Shown here piece after piece: positions 8,159 to 16,253 of a stretch of 64,000 bases of DNA. The first letter of the stretch is position 1. The number at the start of each line of letters is the position of its first letter. The stretch is from Leptobacterium flavescens. Its GTDB lineage: Bacteria > Bacteroidota > Bacteroidia > Flavobacteriales > Flavobacteriaceae. Location of the stretch: assembly GCF_010671605.1 (NCBI RefSeq), contig NZ_JAABOO010000002.1:186001-250000 (forward strand). The letters run 5' to 3'. The notes beneath the pieces are model-generated. The model was not told the origin of the DNA and did no database searches. It saw only the letters and a list, made by a program, of their open reading frames with translations. The position numbers were made by a program, and so were the translations under genes.

Positions 8159-8581
8159 ATGGCTTCAAGAAAACTCAAAATCACACTAATTGCTTTGGTA
8201 TTCCTTGTTGGGGGAATAACAATATACCTGCTTTACAACAGTAAACCTTATGCCCATATCAGAAGGGCAGAGGCTACTTACATTCTGTCTGCCGGTAATC
8301 TTATAGCGGATTATGATAAGGATGAGGCCCTGGCGAATAAAAAGTACTCCGAAAGTATCATAGAGGTAAGCGGAAGGATCAGCGAAATAAAGAAGGTAAT
8401 GGAATACCATGTAATAAGCCTGTATGGGAATGAAACGGAATCGGGCATTATTTGCCATATGCTTCCGGAAGAAAACTCAAAAGTAACCCGCTTACAAAAA
8501 GAGCAGCAAATAACCTTAAAGGGCGTTTGTACCGGCTACCTGATCGATGTGATGATGATTAAATGCATACTAAAAGATTAA
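8159..8581 (+). CDS. Membrane-anchored OB-fold (tRNA_anti-like) protein, copy 2
   Basis: A 140-residue paralogue of the 5803 product. It has an N-terminal TM helix (about 7-26), then SAGNLIADYDKDEALANKKY, IIEVSGRISEI, an internal strand with Cys in GIICHML, and QITLKGVCTGYLIDVMMIKC. It starts 3 bp after the cytochrome lipoprotein and 4 bp before the second YceI gene. The shared architecture and order with 5803-7664 show a segmental duplication, but the two proteins are only moderately similar, so the duplication is old. Its role is unknown. Confidence 0.82.
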   Translation: MASRKLKITLIALVFLVGGITIYLLYNSKPYAHIRRAEATYILSAGNLIADYDKDEALANKKYSESIIEVSGRISEIKKVMEYHVISLYGNETESGIICHMLPEENSKVTRLQKEQQITLKGVCTGYLIDVMMIKCILKD

Positions 8582-8585
8582 GATC

Positions 8586-9131
8586 ATGATAAAACTTTAT
8601 ACCATATGCCTGTGTTTTTTCCTGGCAACTGTAGCTGTTAATGCCCAGACCAGGTATTTTACTAAGGACGGCCATATTTCCTTTTATTCGCATGCATTGA
8701 TAGAGGATATAAAAGCCGATAACCACCAGGTGTTAAGCGTGATCGATACGGAGAGCCGAGAGCTTGCAATACAGCTCTTAATGCGGTCTTTTACCTTTAA
8801 AAAAGCCTTGATGCGGGAGCATTTTAATGAGAATTATGTAGAATCGCATATCTATCCCAAGGCAAAGTTCACAGGCCGGATCGCGGAAATAAAATTAAAT
8901 GATACGAACCCTTATGAAACCGAAATTTCGGGGACACTCAGTATTCACGGTGTTGAAAAGGAAGTCAGTACCAAAGCTCAGGTTAGAATAGAAGCAGATA
9001 AAATTACCCTTAGCGGAGATTTTAATGTTGTCGTTGCAGATTACAATATCAAGATCCCTGCATTGGTAAGGGATAATATTGCCAAAATTGTAAAGGTCAG
9101 TTTTGAACTACACCACAAACCATATAAATAA
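8586..9131 (+). CDS. YceI-family periplasmic lipocalin-like protein, copy 2
   Basis: A 181-residue exported protein (signal peptide ending VAVNAQ) that aligns along its whole length with the 6233 product: ITFYSHALIEDIKADNHQ-type start, FTFKKALMREHFNENYVES, IYPKAKFTG, LSIHGVEKEV and LSGDFNV. As for other YceI proteins, binding of a hydrophobic ligand in a barrel is the expected role. It is the middle gene of the second triplet, with only 4-bp spacers on both sides, in contrast to the overlapping genes of copy 1. Confidence 0.92.
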   Translation: MIKLYTICLCFFLATVAVNAQTRYFTKDGHISFYSHALIEDIKADNHQVLSVIDTESRELAIQLLMRSFTFKKALMREHFNENYVESHIYPKAKFTGRIAEIKLNDTNPYETEISGTLSIHGVEKEVSTKAQVRIEADKITLSGDFNVVVADYNIKIPALVRDNIAKIVKVSFELHHKPYK

Positions 9132-9135
9132 AATC

Positions 9136-10026
9136 ATGAAATATTTTCTCTTAACCATTATTATAGGTCTGCTTTCGTTTACAGCGAATTCGCAGGAACT
9201 GGAAGCTATTTTAGAAAAGGAATCCGCAAACGGGACGGAGCTGGTTTTAGGAAGCTTTAACGGTACCCGTTTACTGAACGGACATTCTATAGAAACGAGG
9301 AAAAAAGGAGTGCTCGAATTCCTGATCTCTCACAGATTTGACCGTGTCAACTCCGGTTTTGATGAGTTTTTCGGGCTGGACGATTCCAATATCCGCTTTG
9401 CATTCGAATATGCCTTTAACGATCGACTCACACTGGCAGTCGGAAGAAGTTCTTTTGAAAAGACCTATGATGGATATGTCAAATACAGGTTGATTCGACA
9501 GAAAACAGGAAAAAAGGCTTCTCCCATCAGTGCAACTCTTTTTGGCAGTATGACGATTAAGACCATAGATGATTTTGAAGACGAGAGCGATGCTACTTTT
9601 GGAAGAAGGCTTAGTTATACGAGTCAGATCCTGATAGCCCGGAAGTTCAATCAGAATTTTTCATTTCAACTGGCACCGACTTTTATACATTTTAATCGGG
9701 TGAATTCTCCGGACGATCCTCACAATATGTTTGCTCTGGGGGCAGGGACCAGGGTTAAGATCAGTAAGAGGGTGTCTCTGAACGGAGAGTATTATTACAA
9801 TCTGAACCCCTTCGAATCCAGAGACGTTAAGAATTCCATCGCCTTCGGAGTAGATATAGAAACAGGCGGACATATATTCCAGCTTATATTTACCAATGCG
9901 GTTTCCATGATAGAAAAAGGGTTTATTGCCGAAACCACAGGTGATTTCTTTAAAGGAGATATTCATTTCGGCTTTAATATCTCCAGGGCATTCCAGGTGA
10001 GTAAAGCAATTAGCAATGAGCAATGA
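9136..10026 (+). CDS. DUF5777-family outer-membrane beta-barrel protein, copy 2
   Basis: The ATG at 9136 gives a 296-residue protein with a clean signal peptide (SFTANSQ). The upstream in-frame ATG at 9103 lies inside the YceI gene. It aligns with the 6771 product: IETRKKGVLEF, YDGYVKYRLI, ILIARKFNQNFSFQLAPTF and DIHFGFNISRAF. The barrel should end near NISRAF. The last residues, AISNEQ, are encoded by GCAATTAGCAATGAGCAATG, which belongs to the low-complexity tract that fills the following intergenic region. The repeat seems to have spread into the 3' end of the gene. Confidence 0.85.
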   Translation: MKYFLLTIIIGLLSFTANSQELEAILEKESANGTELVLGSFNGTRLLNGHSIETRKKGVLEFLISHRFDRVNSGFDEFFGLDDSNIRFAFEYAFNDRLTLAVGRSSFEKTYDGYVKYRLIRQKTGKKASPISATLFGSMTIKTIDDFEDESDATFGRRLSYTSQILIARKFNQNFSFQLAPTFIHFNRVNSPDDPHNMFALGAGTRVKISKRVSLNGEYYYNLNPFESRDVKNSIAFGVDIETGGHIFQLIFTNAVSMIEKGFIAETTGDFFKGDIHFGFNISRAFQVSKAISNEQ

Positions 10027-10090
10027 TCAATGATCAATTAACAATTAACAAATTCCAAATTCCAAATTCCAAATGAATGAAAACAAAATT

Positions 10091-10197
10091 TGTCAGTTCG
10101 GGTGATCCCAAAGGGATTGTATCGAGAATCGAATTTTGTGTTTATCCTTTATAACTGTTCTCGATACTTTTTCCTGCGGAAAAAACTCGAACTGACA
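10091..10197. repeat. Repeat family A, copy 2 (full hairpin)
   Basis: The outer arms start TGTCAGTTCGGGTG and end ACTCGAACTGACA. The inner arms are TATCGAGAA and TTCTCGATA, as in 2658-2766. A CCCGATAGCTATCGGG palindrome follows at 10208-10223 and recurs at 11076-11091. Confidence 0.85.
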
Positions 10198-10291
10198 TTT
10201 CTCTCATCCCGATAGCTATCGGGACTCACTACGTAATGCTAATTAACAACTAAATCGTATTTTTGAAATATAGGGATCTAATAAAAATTGA

Positions 10292-10585
10292 ATGATGAAA
10301 AAAACTCAGGAACAATGCTATAAATGCGGAGATACTTCCAAAAACCAACTCGAAGAATTATATGGTTATACGATCTGTAACTCATGTAAATCCAGATTGG
10401 GACTATTCCTTGATCCGACCATAGAAAAGCACGTTTTATCATTTAGGGAAACCAAAAGAGAAGACCCTACCAAACCCACCTATAAAGAAGAGGTCGCATT
10501 CAGATTGGACTGCCTCGACAAGGATTATATTAGCAAGAAAATCAAACTCCTTCATATACAAGATCGGATAAATAATTTAAGCTAG
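10292..10585 (+). CDS. Small zinc-ribbon-like hypothetical protein
   Basis: A 97-residue (or 96 from the second Met) cytoplasmic protein with two CxxC pairs, CYKCGD (residues 9-14) and CNSCKS (about 29-34), spaced as in a treble-clef or zinc-ribbon fold. The rest is charged and helical (FRLDCLDKDYISKKIKLL). I do not recognise a named family. It is an island between two copies of repeat family A (10091 and 10679) with no other gene near it, so it may have travelled with the repeats. Translation looks genuine because the Cys spacing is regular and the codon use resembles that of neighbouring genes. Confidence 0.6.
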   Translation: MMKKTQEQCYKCGDTSKNQLEELYGYTICNSCKSRLGLFLDPTIEKHVLSFRETKREDPTKPTYKEEVAFRLDCLDKDYISKKIKLLHIQDRINNLS

Positions 10586-10678
10586 GATAGTTGTTCAGAG
10601 AATGTTTAAGCTGCTGTGTTTTCACATTTACCACATATATGAAGAAATATCAAATCCCAAATGAGTGAAATCAAAATT

Positions 10679-10768
10679 TGTCAATTCGAGTGGTCCCAAA
10701 GGGATTGTATCGAGAATCGAATTTTGTGTTTATCCTTTATAACTGTTCTCGATACTTTTTCCTGCAGA
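10679..10768. repeat. Repeat family A, copy 3 (right arm missing)
   Basis: It matches the first about 90 bp of the other copies and breaks off after CTTTTTCCTGC, exactly where the right outer arm should begin. This truncated copy and the full copy at 10091 flank the small zinc-ribbon gene as direct repeats. Confidence 0.8.
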
Positions 10769-10908
10769 TTTAACCCTTCCGTCTTTAACTGTGTTAAAGC
10801 CACCTTCCCTTATTTAAGGGAAGGAATTTTTTTAAGCAGGAGATATACAAAATTCCCCTCCTTTCAAAGGAGGGGTGCCTACCTCTAGGTAGGCGGGGTG
10901 GTTCGTGT

Positions 10909-10962
10909 ACCCCTCTTGTTTTCTCCCCTCCAGGGGAGAACGAAATCCTCAAGGGGACAATA
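10909..10962. repeat. Repeat family C, copy 2
   Basis: Essentially identical to 2807-2863, including the 9-bp hairpin and the trailing CTCAAGGGGACAAT. Confidence 0.8.
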
Positions 10963-11193
10963 CTGACCGCTAACAACCACCAACCAACAACTAACAACGT
11001 GCTCTGAAGTCTTGACGAAAGAGCAACAACCAAATTCCAACTTCTCAACTGCGCTCGAAGTGACACCCTTCTCATCCCGATAGCTATCGGGACTTAATAC
11101 TTTGTACTCACTACTCACATGTTTTTTGTATATTATTTAATAGAAAACTAGCAAATTATGCGTAATTTAGAGTGTTGATTAAAGAAATACGCT

Positions 11194-11652
11194 ATGAAAA
11201 TATCACAACGACTGGAAAACGCTATAAGCAAACTATATACAGCCTTTCACACGAATACTTTACATCCGGAGTGCCGGATGAGTTGTGCAGTGGGGAATAT
11301 CTGCGATAATACGACCACCTGGACCCATCTCACAAACGGACACGGCTCCCTGCAACTGAGTTATATTGGACAGTTAAATGAAGCTTTCGGAAGAAAGGTA
11401 TTCGGTTATTCTCCCTCGGAACTACTTCAGATTGAAGCAGTGTTCCTTACCGCTTGCGGATATGAGATCCCTTTGGCATTTAATGCTAAAAAACCAAAGG
11501 ACCCCGCAGACAAAGAATTATTATTTAACGCGCTCTGTGCGGTAGTGGAGTTCTTATGCAAACTTGACGGGGTTCCAAATGTAATGGATTACTCCAAACT
11601 GTTTGAGTTTGAGGATGACCGTCCGAAATACGAGCTACCCGCATTTGCTTAA
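11194..11652 (+). CDS. Conserved flavobacterial hypothetical protein
   Basis: A 152-residue soluble protein with no signal peptide or TM helix. It starts MKISQRLENAISKLYTAFH and has several conserved-looking positions (HPECRMSCAVGNICDN, HGSLQLSYIGQLNEAFG, GYSPSELLQIEAVFL, CGYEIPL). From memory, proteins of this type occur widely in flavobacteria and are sometimes labelled as an NADH:quinone reductase subunit. The sequence shows no flavin or ferredoxin domain to justify that label. The CxxxC near residues 28-32 might bind metal. It is monocistronic after the repeat mosaic. Confidence 0.75.
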   Translation: MKISQRLENAISKLYTAFHTNTLHPECRMSCAVGNICDNTTTWTHLTNGHGSLQLSYIGQLNEAFGRKVFGYSPSELLQIEAVFLTACGYEIPLAFNAKKPKDPADKELLFNALCAVVEFLCKLDGVPNVMDYSKLFEFEDDRPKYELPAFA

Positions 11653-11997
11653 AATCCGATTGGTTTAGAATATGTTTTACTACCGTCTTAGAGCTGTTTA
11701 ATACAACAGCTATTTACAGAGGTGGATCAATATCTCTTTGCTTTGTGTCTGATGGATATCGTTAGATATAAAGCTTATGTTTTCTCTCCCATTATCTTTT
11801 CTACCCGGGGAGGGCCTTATGACATTTGTCATTTTTTAAGTCGCTGATATCTACTATTTTAGAAATGAGGTTGCCTGAAGTAAGGAAGATTAAACCCTTC
11901 AACTAAACAGGGATACCTGAAGTATGTTCTTTGCCTGATAATTATCATGGAATAAGCAGAACCTGATCCGTAATTTTAATAAAAGAATAAAGAAATC
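11653..11997. promoter_or_regulatory. Upstream region of the universal stress gene, with a palindrome
   Basis: This 345-bp region has no gene. The only striking element is a perfect palindrome, ATGACA-TT-TGTCAT (11819-11832), about 165 bp before the 11998 ATG. It could be a binding site for a dimeric regulator of the stress operon. Nothing else was seen. Confidence 0.35.
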
Positions 11998-12852
11998 ATG
12001 AAAAAAATATTAGTACCCACCGATTTTTCATCTAATGCCTGGAATGCTGTTTGCTACGCTCTGGATTTTTTTAAGGATGAGGAGTGTACTTTTTATTTCC
12101 TCCATACTTATATCCCTCATTTTTACAGAACGGATTATACTATGGGAGGGGTTGCCATGTACAGTACTCCGGATGCTCTAAGGCAGATATCACTTGCCGG
12201 GCTGGAAAAGACACTTACGAACGTAAAGGAGCGTTATTCCAACTCCAAGCACTCATATGAATGCCTGTCCGCTTTTAATCTTCTGACCGACGAGATCAAT
12301 GAAGTAGTGGCAAGAGAGAAGATAGACCTCGTAGTTATGGGCACCCAGGGAGCTACAGGCTCAAAGGAGATATTTCTTGGTACTAATGCGGTGTTCACTA
12401 TCCGTAAAGCTAAAGTACCTGTCCTTGTAATTCCCGAAAAGAGCATGTTCCATGAACTGGAAAAAATACTTTTTCCAACCGATTATATGACCTTTTACAA
12501 AAGAAGAGAGTTAAAACCGATGATCAGGATGGCTAAAGCCCGTAATGCAAAGATTACTGTATTGCATGTTGTTGGTGAAAGGGAATTAACGGAAAAACAA
12601 AAATCTAACAGAGAATTTCTCGATGAGTGCCTTGAGGAAACAGATCATCATTTTAAGGAAATTCACAAGCAACTTATGCCCGATGCCATACACAATTATA
12701 TCAGGGATAACGATTTTAATATGCTTGCAATGATGAAGAGAAAGCACTCTTTTCTTGAGCGTCTCCTTTTAAAACAAAATGTAGACTCTATCGGGTTTCA
12801 TGTGAAGATACCTTTTTTGGTGATGCCCGATACGGCTAAGATCTCTTATTAA
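11998..12852 (+). CDS. Universal stress protein, two tandem Usp domains
   Basis: A 284-residue cytoplasmic protein. The first domain (1-145) begins MKKILVPTDFS and ends with the nucleotide-binding signature VVMGTQGATG then LGTNA and VPVLVIP, so it should bind ATP. The second domain (about 152-280) begins ILFPTDY but its C-terminal loop (MMKRKHSFLERLLLKQN) lacks the Gly-rich motif and is probably degenerate. Two-domain Usp proteins are common in flavobacteria as survival proteins under starvation or low oxygen. The gene is followed after about 40 bp by the eRF1-like gene, forming a likely two-gene operon. Confidence 0.92.
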   Translation: MKKILVPTDFSSNAWNAVCYALDFFKDEECTFYFLHTYIPHFYRTDYTMGGVAMYSTPDALRQISLAGLEKTLTNVKERYSNSKHSYECLSAFNLLTDEINEVVAREKIDLVVMGTQGATGSKEIFLGTNAVFTIRKAKVPVLVIPEKSMFHELEKILFPTDYMTFYKRRELKPMIRMAKARNAKITVLHVVGERELTEKQKSNREFLDECLEETDHHFKEIHKQLMPDAIHNYIRDNDFNMLAMMKRKHSFLERLLLKQNVDSIGFHVKIPFLVMPDTAKISY

Positions 12853-12893
12853 AATTGAACATGAGAATATTTTAAAACAATAAAACCAAACAA

Positions 12894-13304
12894 ATGAAAA
12901 AAGCAGGGGTCTGGATAGATAAAGAAAAGGCACACCTATTATTGATCAATAAAGGAAAGGAAGAATTTATAACCGTTCTCTCCGGGGTGGAAAATTATCG
13001 TGTACACGGTGGCTCCCGATCAAAGACTAAATGGGGGCCTCAGGATGTGGTTCAGGACAGCAAATACCTGGAACGTCAGAAACACCAGTTAAGAGATTAT
13101 TTTAAGAGAGTTATCGATTATCTTAAAACGGCAGAAGTGATTGCTATTTACGGCCCGGCAGAAACCTATCAGAAGCTGGATAAAGAATTAAAAGAATCAT
13201 ATAGAGAAATCGCCGCTAAGATCAGAACCGTGCAAAAAACAGATAGTATGACCAATAACCAACTTAGGGCATTGATGAGAGATTATTTCAGGGAAAACCC
13301 GTGA
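12894..13304 (+). CDS. eRF1-domain/host-attachment-like small protein
   Basis: A 136-residue soluble protein: AGVWIDKEKAHLLLI start, RVHGGSRSKTKWGPQDVV loop, YLERQKHQLRDYFKRVIDYL helix, and AEVIAIYGPAETYQKL. The WIDxxKA opening and the (I/L)xGPAExxxxL strand-turn resemble the RNase-H-like eRF1 middle-domain family that includes bacterial host-attachment proteins. Such genes commonly sit next to universal stress genes, as here. The biochemical role is unknown. It is likely co-transcribed with the Usp gene upstream. Confidence 0.75.
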   Translation: MKKAGVWIDKEKAHLLLINKGKEEFITVLSGVENYRVHGGSRSKTKWGPQDVVQDSKYLERQKHQLRDYFKRVIDYLKTAEVIAIYGPAETYQKLDKELKESYREIAAKIRTVQKTDSMTNNQLRALMRDYFRENP

Positions 13305-14013
13305 TCATTCCAGCGACCTCCTTTAAATTCTACAGTTGATAGACTACCTATGTATTTTCATGACATAAAATCACTCTGTCTTATTTTTAAACATTTGATA
13401 ATCAACCTTCTGAAAATGATTTCGTGAAACAGAATTGTATTTGATGAAAATCTGTCAAAACGATTAGTATTCTGTAGTATTTTAGGTTCATAGCATTTGC
13501 AAAATGATCTGGAACATCGCTAAAGTGATTTTCTGCGCTCTGTCTCTGATTGCCAATATTTATTCCTGACAGGATTATCACAGGAGCACACACAGGGTGT
13601 TGAGAGAAAAAGAAGGTAAAGAAGGGTTGTATCTGGTTATTACGCTTTTCATAATCTCTATTTTACTGGAACAGGTATCGGAACTCTGATATACACTTTC
13701 TTTGGTAATGGAAAAAAAGACGTATCGTTTTGTAGGATGTTTATTGGAGGGCAAAAAGAAGATTTGATTTGAAAATTAATTGTATGTGTAATTTCGAGAT
13801 AATTACGAATTCTTCTTTTTGTAGAGGACCTGTAGCGGAGAACCATTTTTGTTGTGATTTAAGCCCCTGGTACAGGTCCTTAATTTTTAAAATACTGAGA
13901 AACCACGAGTTTTTATAATCCTTCACACGTGATTTATTCCAAAACCATTGAAGTGGCAATGTGTGAAAAAGCCCTGTACCCCGACGGCGACAGGGCTTAT
14001 TTTTTAAATATAC
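13305..14013. other. 700-bp intergenic region with a long-stem hairpin
   Basis: No convincing gene on either strand. A perfect 10-bp stem, AGGACCTGTA (13825-13834) and TACAGGTCCT (13871-13880), encloses a 36-nt loop and is followed by TTAATTTTT. It could be the 3' end of a small RNA or a repeat relic. A similar AGAGGACCTG-CAG word occurs at about 25569-25582 in another gene-free region. A terminator for the minus-strand gene lies at the right end. Confidence 0.5.
13969..14003. terminator. Bidirectional-looking terminator of the cyclase gene
   Basis: Stem AAGCCCTGT (13969-13977) and ACAGGGCTT (13990-13998), GC-rich loop, T/A runs on both sides. It lies 10 bp past the stop of the minus-strand cyclase-family gene. 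Confidence 0.8.
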
Positions 14014-15003
14014 TTATCGGATAGCAATAGGGCGTCCCGGAGATCCCGTTGCACCTTTAAAAGGAACCGGGGTGAAAACAAACATGAATTGGTAGACCCT
14101 GTCCTCTGCAAGACTGTCGAAGGTGAGATTTTCCAGATTCAGAATACCGTGTTGATTTATCAGGAACTGATGCACAGGAAAGGCCGCATTGGGTACTGAG
14201 CTGGGTTCAACTTCCGTCCCGTACTGATCAGATCCGATCATGGATACATTTTTGGATGCCAGCCAACGGGCTACTTCCATACCGATCCCGGGAGGATTCG
14301 TATTGTATTTATCCGGGTTATTCCAATACTTCGACCAGCCATATCTGAAGAACAGCGCGTCTCCGTTTTTAAGATCGGCTTCTTTGATCCCTTGCTTTTC
14401 CATAGCCCCTTTTACATCAGCCAGAGTAACCTCATAGCTATGATCGAGAGCCTCAACATTTTTATAACCTGCAATATCTATCAGATAACCCCTGGTTATA
14501 ATAGGTTTTATATTTTCAATTCCCAGTTGCTTTAAACCATAAGGACTGTATATCTCATCTCCCGTATGACCATTGTAAAAGACATCACGTTCCTTACCAT
14601 CATCAAACTTCAGGCGTGTACCAATATGCCCTAAACCGTCGAATTGAGTCCCGACCTGGCCGATCTCTGTGGTTATGAATTCATCGTTGTAAACCAGCTT
14701 GTTCTCTCCAAAAGGCCCACCTGTCGGAGCCCCGGGACTTCTTAGTTCGTAGGTGCGGGCGCCGAATAGTGGCATCCCGGTCTCGTATACCTGCCCCAGT
14801 TCGTAAACTTTCCCGGTTTTAACCAGACTTGTGGCCTCGAGGACTTTTTCGGGAGTGATCCAGTTAGATGCTCCGGCCTGATCACCGGCTCCCCAGATAG
14901 GATGCGGCCACCACGGCCCCTTATCTTTGGTCTGTGCCCTTACTGTTGTTAAACTGATCAATGCGATTAATACAAAAACAAAAGTGTGTGTTTTCAATTT
15001 CAT
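14014..15003 (-). CDS. Exported cyclase-family hydrolase (kynurenine-formamidase-like)
   Basis: A 329-residue protein with a signal peptide (cleavage near VRAQ), so it is probably periplasmic. It belongs to the cyclase/formamidase metal-dependent hydrolases. The metal motif is normally HxGTHxDxxxH. Here it reads QVGTQFDGLGHIG, keeping Asp and the last His but with Gln at two positions. The C-terminal GSDQYGTEVEP and FPVHQFLINQHGI segments match the active-site loop of this large cyclase subgroup. The Gln-containing version may be a normal variant of the subgroup. The substrate is unknown. It is monocistronic with its own terminator. Confidence 0.82.
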   Translation of the reverse strand: MKLKTHTFVFVLIALISLTTVRAQTKDKGPWWPHPIWGAGDQAGASNWITPEKVLEATSLVKTGKVYELGQVYETGMPLFGARTYELRSPGAPTGGPFGENKLVYNDEFITTEIGQVGTQFDGLGHIGTRLKFDDGKERDVFYNGHTGDEIYSPYGLKQLGIENIKPIITRGYLIDIAGYKNVEALDHSYEVTLADVKGAMEKQGIKEADLKNGDALFFRYGWSKYWNNPDKYNTNPPGIGMEVARWLASKNVSMIGSDQYGTEVEPSSVPNAAFPVHQFLINQHGILNLENLTFDSLAEDRVYQFMFVFTPVPFKGATGSPGRPIAIR

Positions 15004-15123
15004 AGTGTTAATTTTTAATAGTTATAGCAATTTTAATCGATGGTAATAATCAATAATAAATTTAGCTGTTTTTTTTAGAAAAGTAAAGGCATAAAACACT
15101 GATTTACGGCTGTAAACAAAAGT

Positions 15124-15984
15124 TTAACAGTAAACCGCGTCACATACTGCCGGAGTTTTTAAAGAGGAAGTTTTATGGAAGCTCTTCGATGGATCGGATA
15201 TGGAGAAGACTTCCTCACCTGAATTAAGGCTTCCTGCGAATTTGCAGGATATCCTGATGGCATGAAAGCTATAGGTTCCCTGAGGGTTGAGGTGGTTCTT
15301 CTCAATATATGCCCTGACATCCTTTCGTACCGGCGGGTTTATAATAGGGTGGAGGTTAAGCATAAACTCGGTAACCATATAGGCGGAGCAGATATCGGGA
15401 GGTGTGCAATAAGCGTATATGGTATCCATCTTCAGGGAGAAGGCTTTTCCGTGTCTCTTTTTAAACAGATCTGCAAGAGAGTTGAGATCTGCGTGTTTAT
15501 TGAGAAAGTGCCCGGACATCTTATTAAAATCTGTTTGCCCGTTCTGAAGAATGATCAGGGCAACGCCTCCGGGTTTTAGCCAGGATGCGAGTGTTTCAAG
15601 ATTAAGCATCCACAGGGCAGGATCTATATAATAAAACACATGAGAACAAAGTACCAGATCGGCTGCCGCCGGTACTTTGGATTCGGCTATAAAGCCGGGT
15701 AAGAGCAGACAACGGGGGAAATTTTTGCGAAACTCTCTGCGTAAATATTCATTGGGTTCAATGGCCAGTGTAGAATTGAAGTAACGGGCCACCCAGGAGG
15801 TAAGCTCTCCGGTCCCGGCTCCTGCATCGATAAACTGATATCGCTGAGGTAAGGCCTCTATATACGATTCCAGCCATTTTAATAGCTTCACTTTCTGATC
15901 CGTGTGTTTTAGAAAAGTTTTAAACCCTTTTTTGTACATTTTGCTTTGAGAATTGTACACTTTTACCAAATCTGTTTTACTCAT
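15124..15984 (-). CDS. Class I SAM-dependent methyltransferase
   Basis: A 286-residue soluble protein. Motif I QFIDAGAGTGELTSWVA (about residues 51-67) binds S-adenosylmethionine, LAIEPNEYLR is the motif II acidic loop, and ADLVLCSHVFYYID followed by LKPGGVALIIL is the motif IV/VI region. The N-terminal VYNSQSKMYKKGFKTFL helix is typical of small-molecule or lipid methyltransferases. The last about 35 residues (from SLNSGEEVF) look like an unrelated tail. The acceptor cannot be predicted. The gene is isolated, convergent with neither neighbour. Confidence 0.85.
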   Translation of the reverse strand: MSKTDLVKVYNSQSKMYKKGFKTFLKHTDQKVKLLKWLESYIEALPQRYQFIDAGAGTGELTSWVARYFNSTLAIEPNEYLRREFRKNFPRCLLLPGFIAESKVPAAADLVLCSHVFYYIDPALWMLNLETLASWLKPGGVALIILQNGQTDFNKMSGHFLNKHADLNSLADLFKKRHGKAFSLKMDTIYAYCTPPDICSAYMVTEFMLNLHPIINPPVRKDVRAYIEKNHLNPQGTYSFHAIRISCKFAGSLNSGEEVFSISDPSKSFHKTSSLKTPAVCDAVYC

Positions 15985-16067
15985 TTTACTCTTTTTAATT
16001 CAGGGTCAATATTTCATCAACTTTCAACTAAAAACCCTGCTTTTCAATTAAATGTAAGCGGAAAATT

Positions 16068-16150
16068 CAGATTAAAAAAAACATGGTTCATAGGACGTAA
16101 ACACCAATGTTTATAGCAGTTTTCGAGGTGCTTTTCCAATTTGATTATAA
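16068..16150. repeat. Repeat family D, diverged copy
   Basis: Shares GATTAAAAAAA, the CACCAATGTTTATAGCAGTTTTC core and the following CTTTTCCAATTTG with the better-conserved copies at about 41497-41600 and 62663-62770. The match is weaker here. Confidence 0.45.
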
Positions 16151-16253
16151 CGTTGGAAGCTGTTTTTGGAAGTAGAGAGATCAGGAAAGGAAATAGTGAT
16201 ATTCTTCCGTGTTTATGTTGCAATTTGCCAAATGCTTTTCTTAATTTTAGCCG

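Larger units (their letters stand above)
10586..11193. repeat. 600-bp intergenic repeat mosaic with consecutive perfect hairpins
   Basis: No gene is present. It contains a truncated family A copy (10679-10768), then four perfect hairpins in a row: CCTTCCCTTA/TAAGGGAAGG (10803-10824) followed by a T-run, CCCCTCCTTT/AAAGGAGGGG (10855-10875), GCCTACCT/AGGTAGGC (10877-10894) and TTCTCCCCT/AGGGGAGAA (10921-10940, family C). A family B fragment (about 11041-11063) and the CCCGATAGCTATCGGG palindrome (11076-11091) follow. The open frames across it are repeat artefacts. Confidence 0.85.

Noticed and set aside
10661-11118. Open frames in the right repeat mosaic
   Set aside because: Same repeat-derived artefacts, crossing four perfect hairpins.
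13741-13959. 72-residue minus-strand frame before the cyclase gene
   Set aside because: It runs through the hairpin region, shows no domain and no conserved start. It is more likely part of a non-coding repeat.
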